The notes under the pieces are model-generated. The model did not search any database and was not told where the DNA came from. It worked only from the letters and a program-made list of their open reading frames with translations. Below are positions 35,008-47,684 of a stretch of DNA of 64,000 bases, piece after piece. The stretch lies in assembly GCF_022201045.2 (NCBI RefSeq), contig NC_068561.1:22698501-22762500 (forward strand), in the 5' to 3' direction. Numbering within the stretch: position 1 is the stretch's first letter; every line of letters starts with the position of its first letter. This DNA is from Citrus sinensis (taxonomy: Eukaryota; Streptophyta; Magnoliopsida; Sapindales; Rutaceae). Made by a program: the position numbers and the translations under genes.

Positions 35008-38000
35008 ATGGGACTCTGTCATGGAAAACCAGTTGAAAACTCACAAAACAGATCACAAAACGAAGCACTCCCTTATGAAAACGAACCTCAGCCAAATTCC
35101 CAGAAATCAAAAACATCAAATTTTCCATTTTACAGCCCAAGTCCACTACCAAGTCTCTTCAAGAACTCACCAGCAATACCAAGTGTAAATTCAACTCCTT
35201 TGCGCTTTTTCAAGCGCCCATTTCCTCCTCCTTCGCCTGCAAAGCATATCCGTTCATTGCTTGCAAGGAGGCATGGTTCTGTGAAGCCTAATGAGGCCTC
35301 AATTCCTGAAGGAAATGAAAGTGATATTGGTTTGGATAAGAATTTTGGATTTTCAAAGCAGTTCGTTGCTCATTATGAGCTTGGAGAAGAAGTGGGGCGT
35401 GGGCATTTTGGATATACTTGCTCTGCCAAGGCTAAAAAAGGAAGTTTGAAAGGCCAGGATGTGGCTGTCAAAGTTATTCCTAAGTCTAAGGTCCCTGTTC
35501 TTTTTAAAGATTTTCTTATCGTTTAATTAATTATTTTGATCTTTGTGGTTCTGGGTATGTTTGTTTGTTTAAAAATGCAAAAGCATTGTTGAATTTTCTT
35601 TTAGCTTGACATTTTGTTTTGCAGCTTTAATTGCCTGTTCTCTTCATGTCTAGATGTATTTGTCAATTGAATTGCGTAATTGGGGACTTTTGATCAAAAT
35701 ATTATGCTGGGACTTGTGCTTTAACTTTACTAGATTTAGCTTCAACTTTGTTTTGTTCCTTCGGTGAAATTTTTGTGGACTTTTTTTTTTTTGCTGATTT
35801 AGAGCATCTTTAGAGATTGAATATATTTTGCGATTGTCTGATTTTTTTTTTCGTTTCGTTACCTGTTTGAATTGTTGGAAGGAGTGGTGGTTACCTTAAA
35901 AGTGATATTGGATATCATCATCTAGAAAATATTTTATATTCGGGGTTACCCATGAAGGAATATTGGATATCATCATCTAGAAAAAAATTTATATTCAGCT
36001 AAAATATTGGATGCAATCAGTGAGTGTGTTGCTCTTGTGGGTAACGAAAGAAACAATTTTTGTACTAATTTAAAGCTCATCAATGGTTTTCTATTTCATC
36101 GTGATATTCATATGCTTTCTTGCAATGTGACTACGATCCAGCTGATGAACCTCAGTGGTCAACAATCCAGCTGATAAACCTCGGTGGTCCCTATTAGTTA
36201 GTGACGATTGGACTTCAATTTTTGACTTAGATTATTTTGAAAAGCAGTAATAAATTAAAAATATAGTAGTGATTATGTCATTCTATCATAACCTGGTCCA
36301 ACCCACAGTAAGGGCCTTGTAATCTTCTTCCTATTGCTAAACTTCACTTGTTGACAAAGAAAAGGATGATTGGAGTCATTTTCCTTCAGGTTCATCATCC
36401 CAGGCATGAAAATCACCAATTCACCATTCTTGATGAGTACTGTTGTCTGTTTGTTTGACTGAGGAAGGCATTGAAGTATATGTTAATATCTGTCAGATGA
36501 CTACTGCAATTGCCATCGAGGATGTGAGACGAGAAGTGAAGATATTGCGAGCTCTTACAGGGCATAAGAACCTTGTGCAGTTCTATGATGCTTATGAAGA
36601 TGATGACAACATTTACATAGTAATGGAGTAAGTCTAATTTCCTCAACATTTTCTTAATATAGACTCTTGTGCTGTTCTATTATTATTATGTCTTAATGGT
36701 TCTTGATTCTGATACAAGGACTTGCGTAAACGTCTGTGTTTCTTGGCTCCCTCGGATAAATACAACAGTCCATAATTCATACTAGATTGTGACTGAATTT
36801 GACTCGACATAGTTAGTTAAAAATATTGTTCGTCTGTATATTCCTTCCTTGGAAATGAAGATTCGCCGGCTAAATGGTCTTTGCTCAGTCAAAATATTTG
36901 AGCTTTAAGCTTTTAATATTAACTGGGGAAATAAGTCTTTTCAAGTGGCATATGCTAACTTATTTGGTTTGTCCTTTCTTCTTTGTATTTTTTGGCCTCT
37001 CAATGTGTTTATTTTCTTCCAAAGTCATGACCAAGATCCATTGGATGTTTAGAAACTTCAATTATTTTTTAAGCAAAATATTGGAAGCTATGACATAAGT
37101 TCTTCACGTTCTGACTTACCCTCCATCTAATGTTGCAAGATTGTGCAAAGGTGGCGAGCTATTGGATAGAATACTTTCAAGGTACACATATCTCTTGTCT
37201 ATTTTCCCCTTCATGGTGAATCCCTGGCCCGTTTGCCGACCTTCTGACTAACTTACTCTCCATTTTTGTTCTCTAGGGGTGGAAAATATTCAGAAGAAGA
37301 CGCAAAGATTGTTATGGTTCAAATTTTGAGTGTGGTAGCGTTTTGTCATTTCCAAGGTGTGGTCCACCGTGATCTCAAGCCAGAGGTAATTAACTCATGC
37401 AGATAATCATTTATAACTTTTTGATAATTCAGAAATTCAAATAATTTTGGATTAGCTTCCTGTATGTCAGTTTGATTGTAAAAATATATATCGAGTAAAA
37501 TTAAGGTTTCATTGAACAACGCTAACAAGGATTATTTTAGAGTTAATATGCACTGCTGTGCTTCCAGTGCTTTCGTTTCTGGGTCTCGCTATGTGTTTCT
37601 TAGATACTGCTTGTGTTTTCCTATGGCACACTTAATATTCTTGATCAATTGCTGGATGCAGTTATTGAGGACTTCGTTTTAGTTTCACATTTCTTTTTCT
37701 TTTTAATTTCAATCCAAGTTTATTTACTCTCACATTGTGATTTCCTCTTCTTATTGTATTATGTTTTTTTCTGTTATAGAATTTTCTTTTTACTTCTAAG
37801 GAAGAGAATTCATCCCTGAAGGCCATTGATTTTGGACTCTCTGACTATGTAAAGCCAGGTCAGAAATACTTCCTGATGCTTTCTTCCTAGTTTATGTTGA
37901 AAATGCAAATTGATTTTTGACCATTGGAATCTGTTTCAGATGAAAGGCTGAATGACATAGTAGGGAGTGCATATTATGTAGCTCCTGAAGTACTACATCG

Positions 38001-40610
38001 ATCATATGGCACTGAAGCTGACATGTGGAGTATTGGTGTCATTGCTTATATTCTGTTATGTGGAAGCCGTCCTTTTTGGGCTAGAACTGAATCTGGAATC
38101 TTTCGAGCTGTCCTTAAAGCAGATCCAAGCTTTGACGAAGCCCCTTGGCCTTCTTTATCCCCTGAGGCGATTGATTTTGTGAAGAGATTATTAAACAAGG
38201 ACTACCGCAAGAGACTAACTGCTGCTCAGGCGCTGAGTAAGTCGCTGATTTAATCATTTATTTGCAGTTCAACGGGTTATCATCCATACTTGTAACGAAA
38301 TCTCTCTTTGACGGTCGACAACTTGAATTCCATCTTTTGTGGTTCATTTTTGGTACAGAAAAGTATTAATTGCAGACAGACTAAGAATGTGGCTTGATTA
38401 TCTTGCTTCTTCATGTATTGAGCCCCATAAGTACATGGTTATTTATATTCTTGTTTGACAAAAGATTTCTTGGAATTTTCATGGATACTGTTGGTTATAT
38501 TTTGTTTAGGTCATCCATGGCTGGCCAATTCTCATGATGTGAAGATACCATCAGATATGATTGTATACAAGCTCATAAAGGCTTATATTAGCTCGTCTTC
38601 TCTACGTAAAGCAGCACTGGGGGTAAGTGTGACTCATGGCCCCTATTTGTTACTGTTGTATTGTTTTCATGTTTTGACATATGGTAAGTTTGAATCCTAA
38701 AATATCTCTTGTATCTGCCACTGATTTATAATTTTGATCTTATTTGTGTGTGTATGTGTGTCTACACACTAACACTTTATAACCAAAAGACCTGTCTAAA
38801 CACAATTCCTTAGTTATAGTTTATTCCATAATGTTTGATTAGTAGAATCAAATGGAAAGGAGATGGAATCTGCTTTCTACTCCCTTGACTATTCCAATTT
38901 TTGGTTGATAATATTACCAGGAATAAGGATTCCTTTGGAATCAGGAATTTCTGACTACTAGAAAATTTTAATTCCAATTCTAACTATGGGTTAGGAATCC
39001 TGATTCCTTCTAAAATTTTGTTTCCAATACATTTCTTATATTAATGTATTTGAGATGAAATAGCTACATAAGCTTCCTTTTCAGGAGAGTAAAGCTTCTT
39101 TTACAGGAGATTACTGTTGAAATTTAAATTTTGTAAGGATAAGAAATAATGATTCTTGACCCGTAAATCCAAATACCTTTGTTGGCTGGAACTAGGATTC
39201 CTCCTTATTCCAATAGAGTGCTGACTCCTAGTAGAATATCAACTAAACATAGGAATTGCTGTGAGTCGGCTATTCCTCCAACCAAACATAGGTTTGAGAC
39301 AACCCCGAGGTGTCAATATTCAGTAGACAGTAAAAATATTGGGAAACGAGAAAAAAGTGGTTAATTCTGTTTTCTATATTTGTAACTTTGACGTAGGCAC
39401 AACACACGGGGAAAAGTTTTCATGAAATGATCATCTTATTGTCGCATCTTAGTTAAGTTAAAAGATGCACATTTGGACTGTGTCGATAAAGTGAGTCTCA
39501 GGTGGGCCAGTCGCACCACCTTAGTACACTGAGGTGGTACACCCAGCCCACCTAAGACTATCTGTGATAAAGTTGAATAGACAGCAGTAATTCCATTGCC
39601 AGAAATGGTAAATCAAGGGATGACATTGAAACTGAGATCAACATATTCAATCATCCTGAGTGAGAAACAAAAAAATTGTTTGGCGTGAACATGTAGCCAT
39701 GATTATAGTAACCAAACTTCTGCTAATTGTCTGAATTCTTTAGATTTACTTGTATCCTTGTCGGAAAATTTGATGCTTAAATGTGGGAGAAAATAAATTG
39801 GTTAAGTTATGCTATCCTGACAGGCTCTTGCAAAGACATTAACAGTGCCTCAGCTTGCTTACCTCCGGGAACAATTTACGTTATTGGCGCCAAACAAGAA
39901 TGGATTCATTTCTATGCAGAACTATAAAATGGTGAGATCCTTTTAATACTCTTGTCATTTGAATCTTCTGTATTTTCTCTAGACAATCTAAACAGTGTCA
40001 GACTTAACAGGCAGTGTCGAAGAACTCCACTGACGCAATGAAAGACTCACGGGTTTTAGACTATGTTAACATGGTAAGGACTCTTTCCACTTTCGTTAAC
40101 TTCAAATTGATCTACTACAAAGATAAAAATAGATAGAAAAGAGCTTATTTTAATGTCTTAAACGCTGCAGATTGGTTCTCTCCAATATAGAAAACTTGAT
40201 TTTGAAGAATTTTGTGCTGCTGCCATAAGTGTGCATCAGCTGGAAGGAATGGAGACTTGGGAGCAACATGCAAGACATGCCTATGATTTATTTGATAAAG
40301 ATGGCAACAGACCCATAATGATTGAAGAACTTGCCTCGGTATGCTCTCTCTTTATTTCTTTACACAGGCATTGATGCTATACAGAAGATACTGACTGATA
40401 CTTATGTAGACATATAAGAAAATGATATCTCCTGTTATGTAGTCTAAAATCTGATTAATTCACTTCTTACAGGAGCTGGGACTCAGCCCATCAGTACCTG
40501 TTCACGTTGTTCTCCAAGACTGGATAAGACACTCAGATGGCAAGCTTAGTTTCTTGGGGTTCGTTAGACTTCTACATGGGGTCTCCTCTCGCACATTTCA
40601 GAAAGCTTGA
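35008..40610 (+). CDS. CDPK-related protein kinase (CRK)
   Basis: Encodes a 576-residue Ser/Thr kinase. Exons: 35008-35490, 36497-36627, 37140-37181, 37277-37385, 37780-37858, 37940-38236, 38510-38622, 39824-39931, 40011-40073, 40171-40338, 40473-40610. The N-terminus MGLCHGK has Gly2 and Cys4, a myristoylation and palmitoylation pattern, so membrane attachment is expected. A Ser/Pro-rich variable region runs to about 120. The kinase domain starts near 123: glycine loop GRGHFG at 130-135, K155, HRDLKPE at 249-255, DFG at 272-274 and YVAPEVL. A junction region and calmodulin-like tail follow. The EF-hands are degenerate, as in CRKs and unlike true CDPKs; the best-preserved loop starts at D517 (DKDGNRPIM). 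In this family calmodulin, rather than direct calcium binding, is thought to regulate. The first donor (AAG|GTCCCT) is weak, but the junction protein is exactly conserved. Confidence 0.95.
35904..35998 (+). repeat. 56-bp-spaced direct repeat in kinase intron 1
   Basis: ATATTGGATATCATCATC followed by TAGAAAA starts at 35904 and again at 35960. Further on, at 36136 and 36165, a 29-bp unit beginning ATCCAGCTGAT is also duplicated in tandem. Both are small local duplications in intronic DNA. Confidence 0.8.
39492..39565. repeat. 74-bp hairpin element in kinase intron 7
   Basis: GTCTCAGGTGGGC on the left pairs with GCCCACCTAAGAC on the right, and inside it ACCACCTTAGT pairs with ACTGAGGTGGT, forming a long nested hairpin. 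The identical 7-mer GATAAAG lies immediately on each side (39485-39491 and 39566-39572), which looks like a target duplication. It is GC-rich compared with the surrounding intron. Best read as a tiny foldback transposon, though a hairpin RNA is possible. Confidence 0.7.
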
Positions 40611-41008
40611 ACAATAGAAACTGTTTTTCTTTCTTTCTCACTCCAACGTCTCAACGGGACAAAATGCATGCCCGGCTAGCTTGAGAGCTACCCTGAATAA
40701 CTCGGCATTCATCTCAATTGTCGAAATGGGTGCCTCAAGTTAGAAGTACGGCCAATCGGCATGCATTACTCGTGAAGCCATCCTTGGCAAGTCATCATCT
40801 AAAGTTTTTCTTAGTCTTCTTCCCCATATTATATGAGGTTTTGGTTTCAAGGATTTAGTTTTGTGGTTGTCATTGAAAAGTAGAGGATTGTACAGATTAA
40901 GAGTAGTTGGGCCAAAATGTATGTAGTGTAGAAAAGAGCTTAAAACTTGAGTGAGTTCTGTGGCTTTGGGGTTTATCCCCTGGTGTACCCCTTGCCTCTG
41001 TCTCTCAT

Positions 41009-41014
41009 AATAAA
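41009..41014 (+). terminator. Polyadenylation signal of the kinase gene
   Basis: A perfect AATAAA about 400 bases after the kinase stop codon, preceded by U-rich and GU-rich sequence typical of plant 3' ends. The actual cleavage site is not known. Confidence 0.5.
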
Positions 41015-41099
41015 TTATTCTTGTGCCCTATCTATGGTGAACATTTATTCCATGGTAATTTTTTCGGCTCCTTAATTTTTCTTGGATTTACCTTATACT

Positions 41100-43042
41100 T
41101 CTTTAATTTTATTTTTTAAGAATAGGTAGGGGGCAAAGCTTAAGTAAATTTTCAGCCCTCTGCATCTCAAGAATTGAATTCGGGTGATCATTTAAAGGAC
41201 GTTAATTGAAAATTACACGATCAAGCCTTGGAATCAGGAGCTTATCAGTTAAAATTAAAATCAAGGTAAAGACATTTCTTTACATTTATTATGTTTTACT
41301 TTTTAATGTGTTATGTATGATTCATTAATAAAAATTTGCTTATTGGAAACATACGATGAAATTTGCATGCAACAATGCGAGTTCATTAAAATTAATCTGA
41401 TGAGATAATTTTGACTTGCAAAACTTTCTTCGTATGTGTATATGATTGAGCGCATTAGATTATAGATTCGAGTCCAACGTGTTAGAGCTCAATCATATAG
41501 ATTTGAGTCCCACAAGAACTGAAAAATATTGTTGACAAGTGTTAGAGCTGGTAGACTGTAACCTTTGGTTGTGTTCGAGAGTTTAGGATTAAGTGTGGGA
41601 TTAAATTAGTTTTGAGATTAAATATTTTATTTTATGTTTCGCAACTTTGTTTGGATTGGATTAGAGAGGGTTAAATTTAAATTTAATCCTTAAATTATGA
41701 GATTAACAATTTCAATTTATAAGTGGGTTTAGATGGGATTAGAATAAGAAAAAAAAATTTGTTCATTTGTACTATTTCTTTCATATATAACACCATTTTT
41801 TATTTATCACTTAACATTTAATTAATTAATTAATTATTTTATTCATGATTTACTTGAAATTTATTTTTATTTTACTTTTATAATCTAATTAAAATAGTAC
41901 TTTTACTCCAATAAAATTAACTATTTAATAATTTATTACAATAATTGATTGTATTAAATTTAATAATCACTGATGCGATATTAAAAATAATCATGAAAAT
42001 TAATAATACAAGTAATTAAGTGATTTTATATATATTATTTGCTAACCTTTTGATAAAATAAAACATATCTAAAATATCTTATAAAAATTAATTAAATAAT
42101 TAAATAGTTTTATTAATTTATATTTATTTATTATGATTATGACTGTCCAATAACAAATTTACTATGTATTTAATTTTCTAATTAATTACCTTTAAATTAA
42201 TTTTAATTATTAATCTTAAATATTCATAAATATTTTTTGTATTTAAATATAATTTATACTATCCAATCTAATATTGTACCATACTTAACATAGTATTATA
42301 TAATTCAACTTAATACAATCTAAATTAATTCAGTCTAATCATGATATTTAGTTTAATCTAATCTTGCGTGCCAAACGCAGTCTTTATACTTTATCACAAA
42401 TTTTTTTATTATACCCAAATTCTAATATATTTGAGGTTACAATATCTCTAGTCTAGTAGTCTCTTAATTTTTTAAAATTAAAAACAAAAGAATAAAAGGC
42501 TTAAAAATCTTTTTTTAAAAAAATGAATTTCGTATACTCTTTCTGTTATTGGGCATTACAATTATGTTGATAATTTATAGGATGGTGCATAAAGTTCTTC
42601 ATTAAATATTGAAAAAGTAAAAAATCAATTCTACAACATGACATATCAACAGACAATAATAATTTCTTTCAACAACTAGCACTCAACTATGCCAAATAAA
42701 GTAGTTATTTAAGACAATTTTCACTCAAAAGTAAAACTTACATATTAGGATTAGATTAATTAATTAATGATTAAATTGAAGAGGTCAATTATGTTCTTGT
42801 TAAAGAGAAAAAAATGGGAAAAACAAAACAGTAAACGAATTTTACATCACTGCCACGTCGCGCTGCATGGCCATATCGTGTGCCGACATGGCAAGTATCT
42901 GAGGGCCCCATGTGATGACCTGGCAAGATCTAACTCACAAAACGCCCCAAATCTAAAGCGTCTTTTTTCTTCCTTCTTCGTCAAAGGCATCGCATCATAC
43001 CTGTTCAACCAACGCTTTCATGTTCTTGTTTCTGCAACTTCA
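41100..43042. other. Intergenic region between kinase and fucosyltransferase genes
   Basis: No gene seen. The stretch of about 41570-42382 is extremely AT-rich; its edges (TTTGGTTGTGTTCGAGAG and, on the other strand, GCGTTTGGCACGCAAGATT) look like weak inverted ends of an old transposon. The last 200 bases are GC-richer and include the promoter and leader of the next gene. Confidence 0.4.
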
Positions 43043-46000
43043 ATGGCGACAGTTCACAAAACGCAGAGGCCAAAAGCAAAAACGGCAGCCAGATCCCCAA
43101 TTCTGATTCTCTTCATCTGCATATCCGCCATTGTATTTCTCTGCGTGTACTCCTCTCAGCTTTCAACAAACGGGTTCTCGTTCTCCAAAATGACCATAAG
43201 AAACCTGATGAAACCCAAGCACAAGAGGCATCACACTCTTCACGATAAGTACTTGTATTGGGGCAGCAGAATTGACTGTCCCGGTAAGAATTGCGATAAA
43301 TGTGCGGGCCTCGGTCACCAAGAATCCAGCCTCCGGTGTGCGCTCGAAGAAGCCATGTTTTTGGGCAGGTATGTTAAAAAAATTAAAAAATTTCGTTTCA
43401 TTAGAATTTTTTGAAATTGGGATCTTGGCAATTGCTCCAAAAATGAGGTAGCTGTATGCATTTTGCTTCATTTAGTAGTGCGCTTGTTAAATGACAGAAT
43501 CTTGGATGAGATTGTTATGGTAATGACTCAAATGGGGGTGTATTGAGGCTTGTTTGTCACTATGTATATGTGCAATGGATGGATGGTTGATTGTGTGTTG
43601 TAAAGAAAATGTTGTTGTTTTCTTGTATTTTTTTTTAATATTAATTTGTCTTTTGACTGTTAGCAGAACATTTGTGATGCCTTCTAGGATGTGCATCAAT
43701 CCCATACATAATGAGAAAGCAATCTTTCACCGTTCTGATGATGGAAATACGGAGGAAAGGTAATTTCCTGGAACTATTTTCCTGTTGTATTATTTTCATG
43801 ATGGTTGTGCGTTGCTGTTTCAAAAGGAATCTCCTTTTAGGGTTATCTTTGAATTTTTTTTGTTTCTTGTTCTTGGACGTTTCCAAAAATAAAAAAAATG
43901 ATCAGGTAATTAACACAAGTGAAACTTGCTTTTTTTTTTTTTTTATTTCGTAGGTGGGCTGGTACTACTTGTGCTATGGATTCCCTGTACGATTTGGAGC
44001 TTATATCAGAAACTGTACCAGTAATTCTAGATAATTCAAAAATTTGGTATCATGTGCTGATGACAAGTATGAAGCTGGGAGCTAGAGGGGTTGCTCATGT
44101 TGAAGGAGTTAGTCGGGTTAATCTCAATGATAATAGGCGCTACTCAAATCTCTTGCTCATAAACAGAACTGCAAGCCCTCTGTCGTGGTAATTTGGTGAA
44201 TTTTATTATGGTGGCTTTTCTTTGCCATTTTGTTTTGTTCTTTACTTATTTTCTACTTGAGACTCGGAACCCGAGATTGTTACCATTAGGTGCCAATAGA
44301 GAGGGCGGAAAGGAGGGACAGGAGGGAGGTGGTCAGCTGGGTTCTGGGGTTAATGCAATTTGTCTTGACAAGTTTAAAGAAATAGTTTTTCTCAGAGTAT
44401 TCTGAAAACTTAAGGAAAGGGTGTGGAATATTTTTTACATATAACATGATTTACATTGAGAATTATTTGAGTTAAGACTTTTTTTGCATTTCACTAATTA
44501 TAGACTGGGTATACAAATGATTTGGAGAAAGTGGATATACGGTGGGAACTTTTTCCTGTGTATGACCTCTGGGTCTCGTTTTAAGAGTTAATTCTGACAT
44601 CCTAATGCCTTTTCTTTTCTCATGTATTAATTTAATTGAATATTGATTGAAATAATTGTGACCTGTGGAGCCTCGTTTAAGGTTTTACTTAGTGTAGTTG
44701 ACTATTGGCTTGAAGTGCTTAAGAGTCTTGAATTATTCTAGTCAAATTTGAACTGGGATTCTTATGTTGCAATTGATTTTTTGTGGTGCCATTTGAATAA
44801 TTTAAGACATTGTTCGTCTTACATAACTATTTCTTGGTGGAAAATTCTTGTTGTTTCTGTTTTTTATGGATCAGTTTGAGATTATTGAATCATCCTACCT
44901 TTGCGAGACACTAAATATTTGTAATCATTCAGGTTTATGGAATGCAAGGATCGGAAAAACCATAGTGCTTTAATGCTGCCACATTCATTTCTCCCATCGA
45001 TGGCAGCTGAAAAATTGAGAGATGCAGCAGATAAGGTTTGTTCTGCAATGCCATTAGTGTTCTTTTTTCAGTGGGGGAAAAGTATTTATTGATTGTCTCC
45101 TGGATGGTGCAGTCTATTTTTCATGTTCTGTTCTAACAGATCTGCAAGGAACTTGATGTGTTTCCTTGGGTGCAGGATAATTAATGCATAGATGCAGCTA
45201 CATTTTATAGGCATTACTCATAACTTAAGTATTTTAGTAATTTGAATATATTTGTGGCAAGCTTGTAGTCAGTGAAGTTAACTCATCTTCTTTGATTTTG
45301 ATTTTACATGTTTGAAGAAGAAGAAGAAGATGTTTTGGGGTGGGGGGACGACAATGGTGGTTAGAACTCATACTCCAACCTTTGTACCATGCATAAATCA
45401 AGTTTGCCAAACATTTGGATCTTGAATACTAAAATTTTAGAAGGAGGTGTGCTAAGTTTGGGTTTGATTCATCCTCTTTTAGATCAATGATGAGCCAACA
45501 GATGCTAATGAGGACTATATATATTTGGTTGCTAAGATGGCTAGGTGGTGGTTAAAAAGGACGGGGTTGATGGTCAGCACAAGTGGATACAAATAAGATT
45601 GTTCCCTTTAGGTTGCACGATACAACATTGCTGGTAGAAGTGATTTGTAATTGTGTTAAAAGATTATTTGCCTGTGATGGCTCTAATGTGATTAAATCAA
45701 GGACATCCACTGGTTGGAATTGAAAGAGCTATTTGTCTAAAAGAAGTAAAATGAAAAAGAAAAACTTTGGGAGAATTGGAGGAAGCAGGACGAGTTAAAG
45801 AGAATGCTAATATTATTAAATTCTAAACCTTGTTCTTCATTGAGCAGATGATTTGCGATATTCAAATGGAGGAGTGGATTTACTGATCATTTCTTATTAG
45901 TCATATAAAGAAACATTGGCTAATTGTTTTACAATTTGAAGCAGTTTCTTAAATTTGGAAACATGTTGTGGGTTGTCAGTGCTTGTCAAGATGTGTGTAC

Positions 46001-47684
46001 ATTCTTTTATGATTCCATAGGCCATTAAACCAGTCCTAGAGGTAATGCTTATAGTTATTTGCTGGGAAATAAACTCACGACTATATCCAAAACTAGTTAA
46101 TCGAAATCAAGTGAGTGCTATCTTTATGGATTTCCTGCATCAGATAGTTTAGATAAGGGCGCTTTGCCTATCTATCATAATTTAGATTGATGAGTTTTAT
46201 TTGTTATCGATGAATTGACTAAGAGAATATTAACCAATTAAGGTATACCTGTAAAACACTACTTTAAACACTCTTATTAATATTTGCAAGGTTCAGCAGT
46301 TTGTGTCTTTGCTTGCTTAACATACTGCAGTTTATAGTGTTCGTGGAATTCCTACTGATATTTGCAAGCTCTGGCAGTTTTGTGTTTCTCCTTGCTTAAT
46401 ATGCTACTGTTTATCGTGTTTGAGGAAAGACTATCCTTTATAATGCTCTTTCAACCTAATACTTAGGCCATGAAAATTTTTGTATCCACAGATAAAGGCG
46501 CTTCTTGTTGATTATGATTCCATCCATGTTCGTAGAGGGGATAGATTAAAAACCAGAAAGGACAGGTATGGGGTTGACAGGAGCCTATTTCCTCATCTGG
46601 ACAGGGACACGCGTCCAGAGGCTATCCTTTGCAGGATAAAAAACTGGGTTCCACCCGGACGGACTCTTTTTATTGCTTCAAATGAGAGGACGCCTGGTTT
46701 TTTCTCCTCACTTGCTGTCAGGTAAAAGTACTAGTGCACAAATGGTATCTGTTTTTTGAAATTCAGCTATCATGATTTATATGCAAAGCAGAACTAGTTA
46801 TTATCTTATGGGAACGCAAAAACTTTCTCTTATCAGACATGTCTGAAGCATGTACAGATTATTTCTTTTATATGTTCGGTTCACAGTTAGATGATGGATA
46901 TTTATAGCATTAAGAGAGACTATTTTTCCTGCATGAGGGGTGGAGGGGATCAAGCTGTCTGTTATCCATGTAATGTTTTAACTACTACCAGTACATATAG
47001 GCTTTAGCAACCATGATCTGAAAGGTTCTTTTTGTCTGAAAAATGGCAAAGCACATTCAAGTGTTAGTGGCATACTGCCATATTAGTGATGGGGTAGTAT
47101 TGATGGTTGAAGCAGTGGAGAAAATGGAGGTAGCTGAGATGTTGTAGTGGTCACGGAGAAAGAGGGTTGTGCATGTATATGTGCGAGTGTATAGACGTTG
47201 GGTCTCTCTGATGATATAGCTTAGATGTCGTGGTAGTGAGGGCAATGGTGAGATGATAGAGTAGCAAGCCAACTATTCAGACTTCTTTTAGATTCCAACA
47301 GTTTGCATATGATGGTCATTGATTTTGTATTCGATGCCTTTCATTTTGCTTTCTAAAGATATTTTTAGCATGCTTTTATATCAATGAGGGCTTGAAACTA
47401 ACAATGAAAATTGTTCAAGAATTTCATCCATCGGTAATTTGACCTTATATTTCTTTTCCAGATACAACCTGGCATATTCCTCGAACTTTAGTGACATCCT
47501 GGATCTTGTGGTTGAGAATAACTATCAGTTATTCATGGTTGAGAGGCTTATCTTGGTGGGAGCCAGAACATTCATTAAAACATACAAGGAAGATGATAAC
47601 GATCTCAGCCTCACTGATGATCCAAAGAAGAACACCAAGAACTGGCAAATACCTGTTTATACCATGGAAGATCAGGAATGCTGA
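43043..47684 (+). CDS. O-fucosyltransferase-like type II membrane protein
   Basis: Encodes a 402-residue protein of the plant O-fucosyltransferase (former DUF246-like) superfamily, resembling Arabidopsis At4g12700/At2g04280. Exons: 43043-43368, 43667-43759, 43954-44187, 44933-45035, 46492-46721, 47462-47684. A basic N-terminus precedes one membrane segment at about 18-38, the layout of a Golgi type II enzyme with a luminal catalytic part. The HVRRGD motif at 264-269 is the superfamily's GDP-fucose-binding signature, and FIASNER at 312-318 is the second conserved block. Conserved cysteines occur in the DCPGKNCDKC stretch. The substrate is unknown: the family includes protein and glycan fucosyltransferases. 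The ATG at 43043 is chosen because it gives the basic-plus-membrane start. The frame stays open for 92 more codons upstream, but that part lacks family similarity and is probably leader. Confidence 0.87.
46281..46436 (+). repeat. Two diverged 78-bp tandem copies in fucosyltransferase intron 4
   Basis: The block starting TATTTGCAAG at 46281 recurs at 46359 with the same order of motifs (GCAGTTT, CTTGCTTAA, GTTTAT). The copies differ at many positions, so the duplication is old. Confidence 0.7.

Noticed and set aside
35491..35526. Continuation of the kinase frame past exon 1
   Set aside because: Twelve codons of intron read-through; the conserved protein resumes at 36497.
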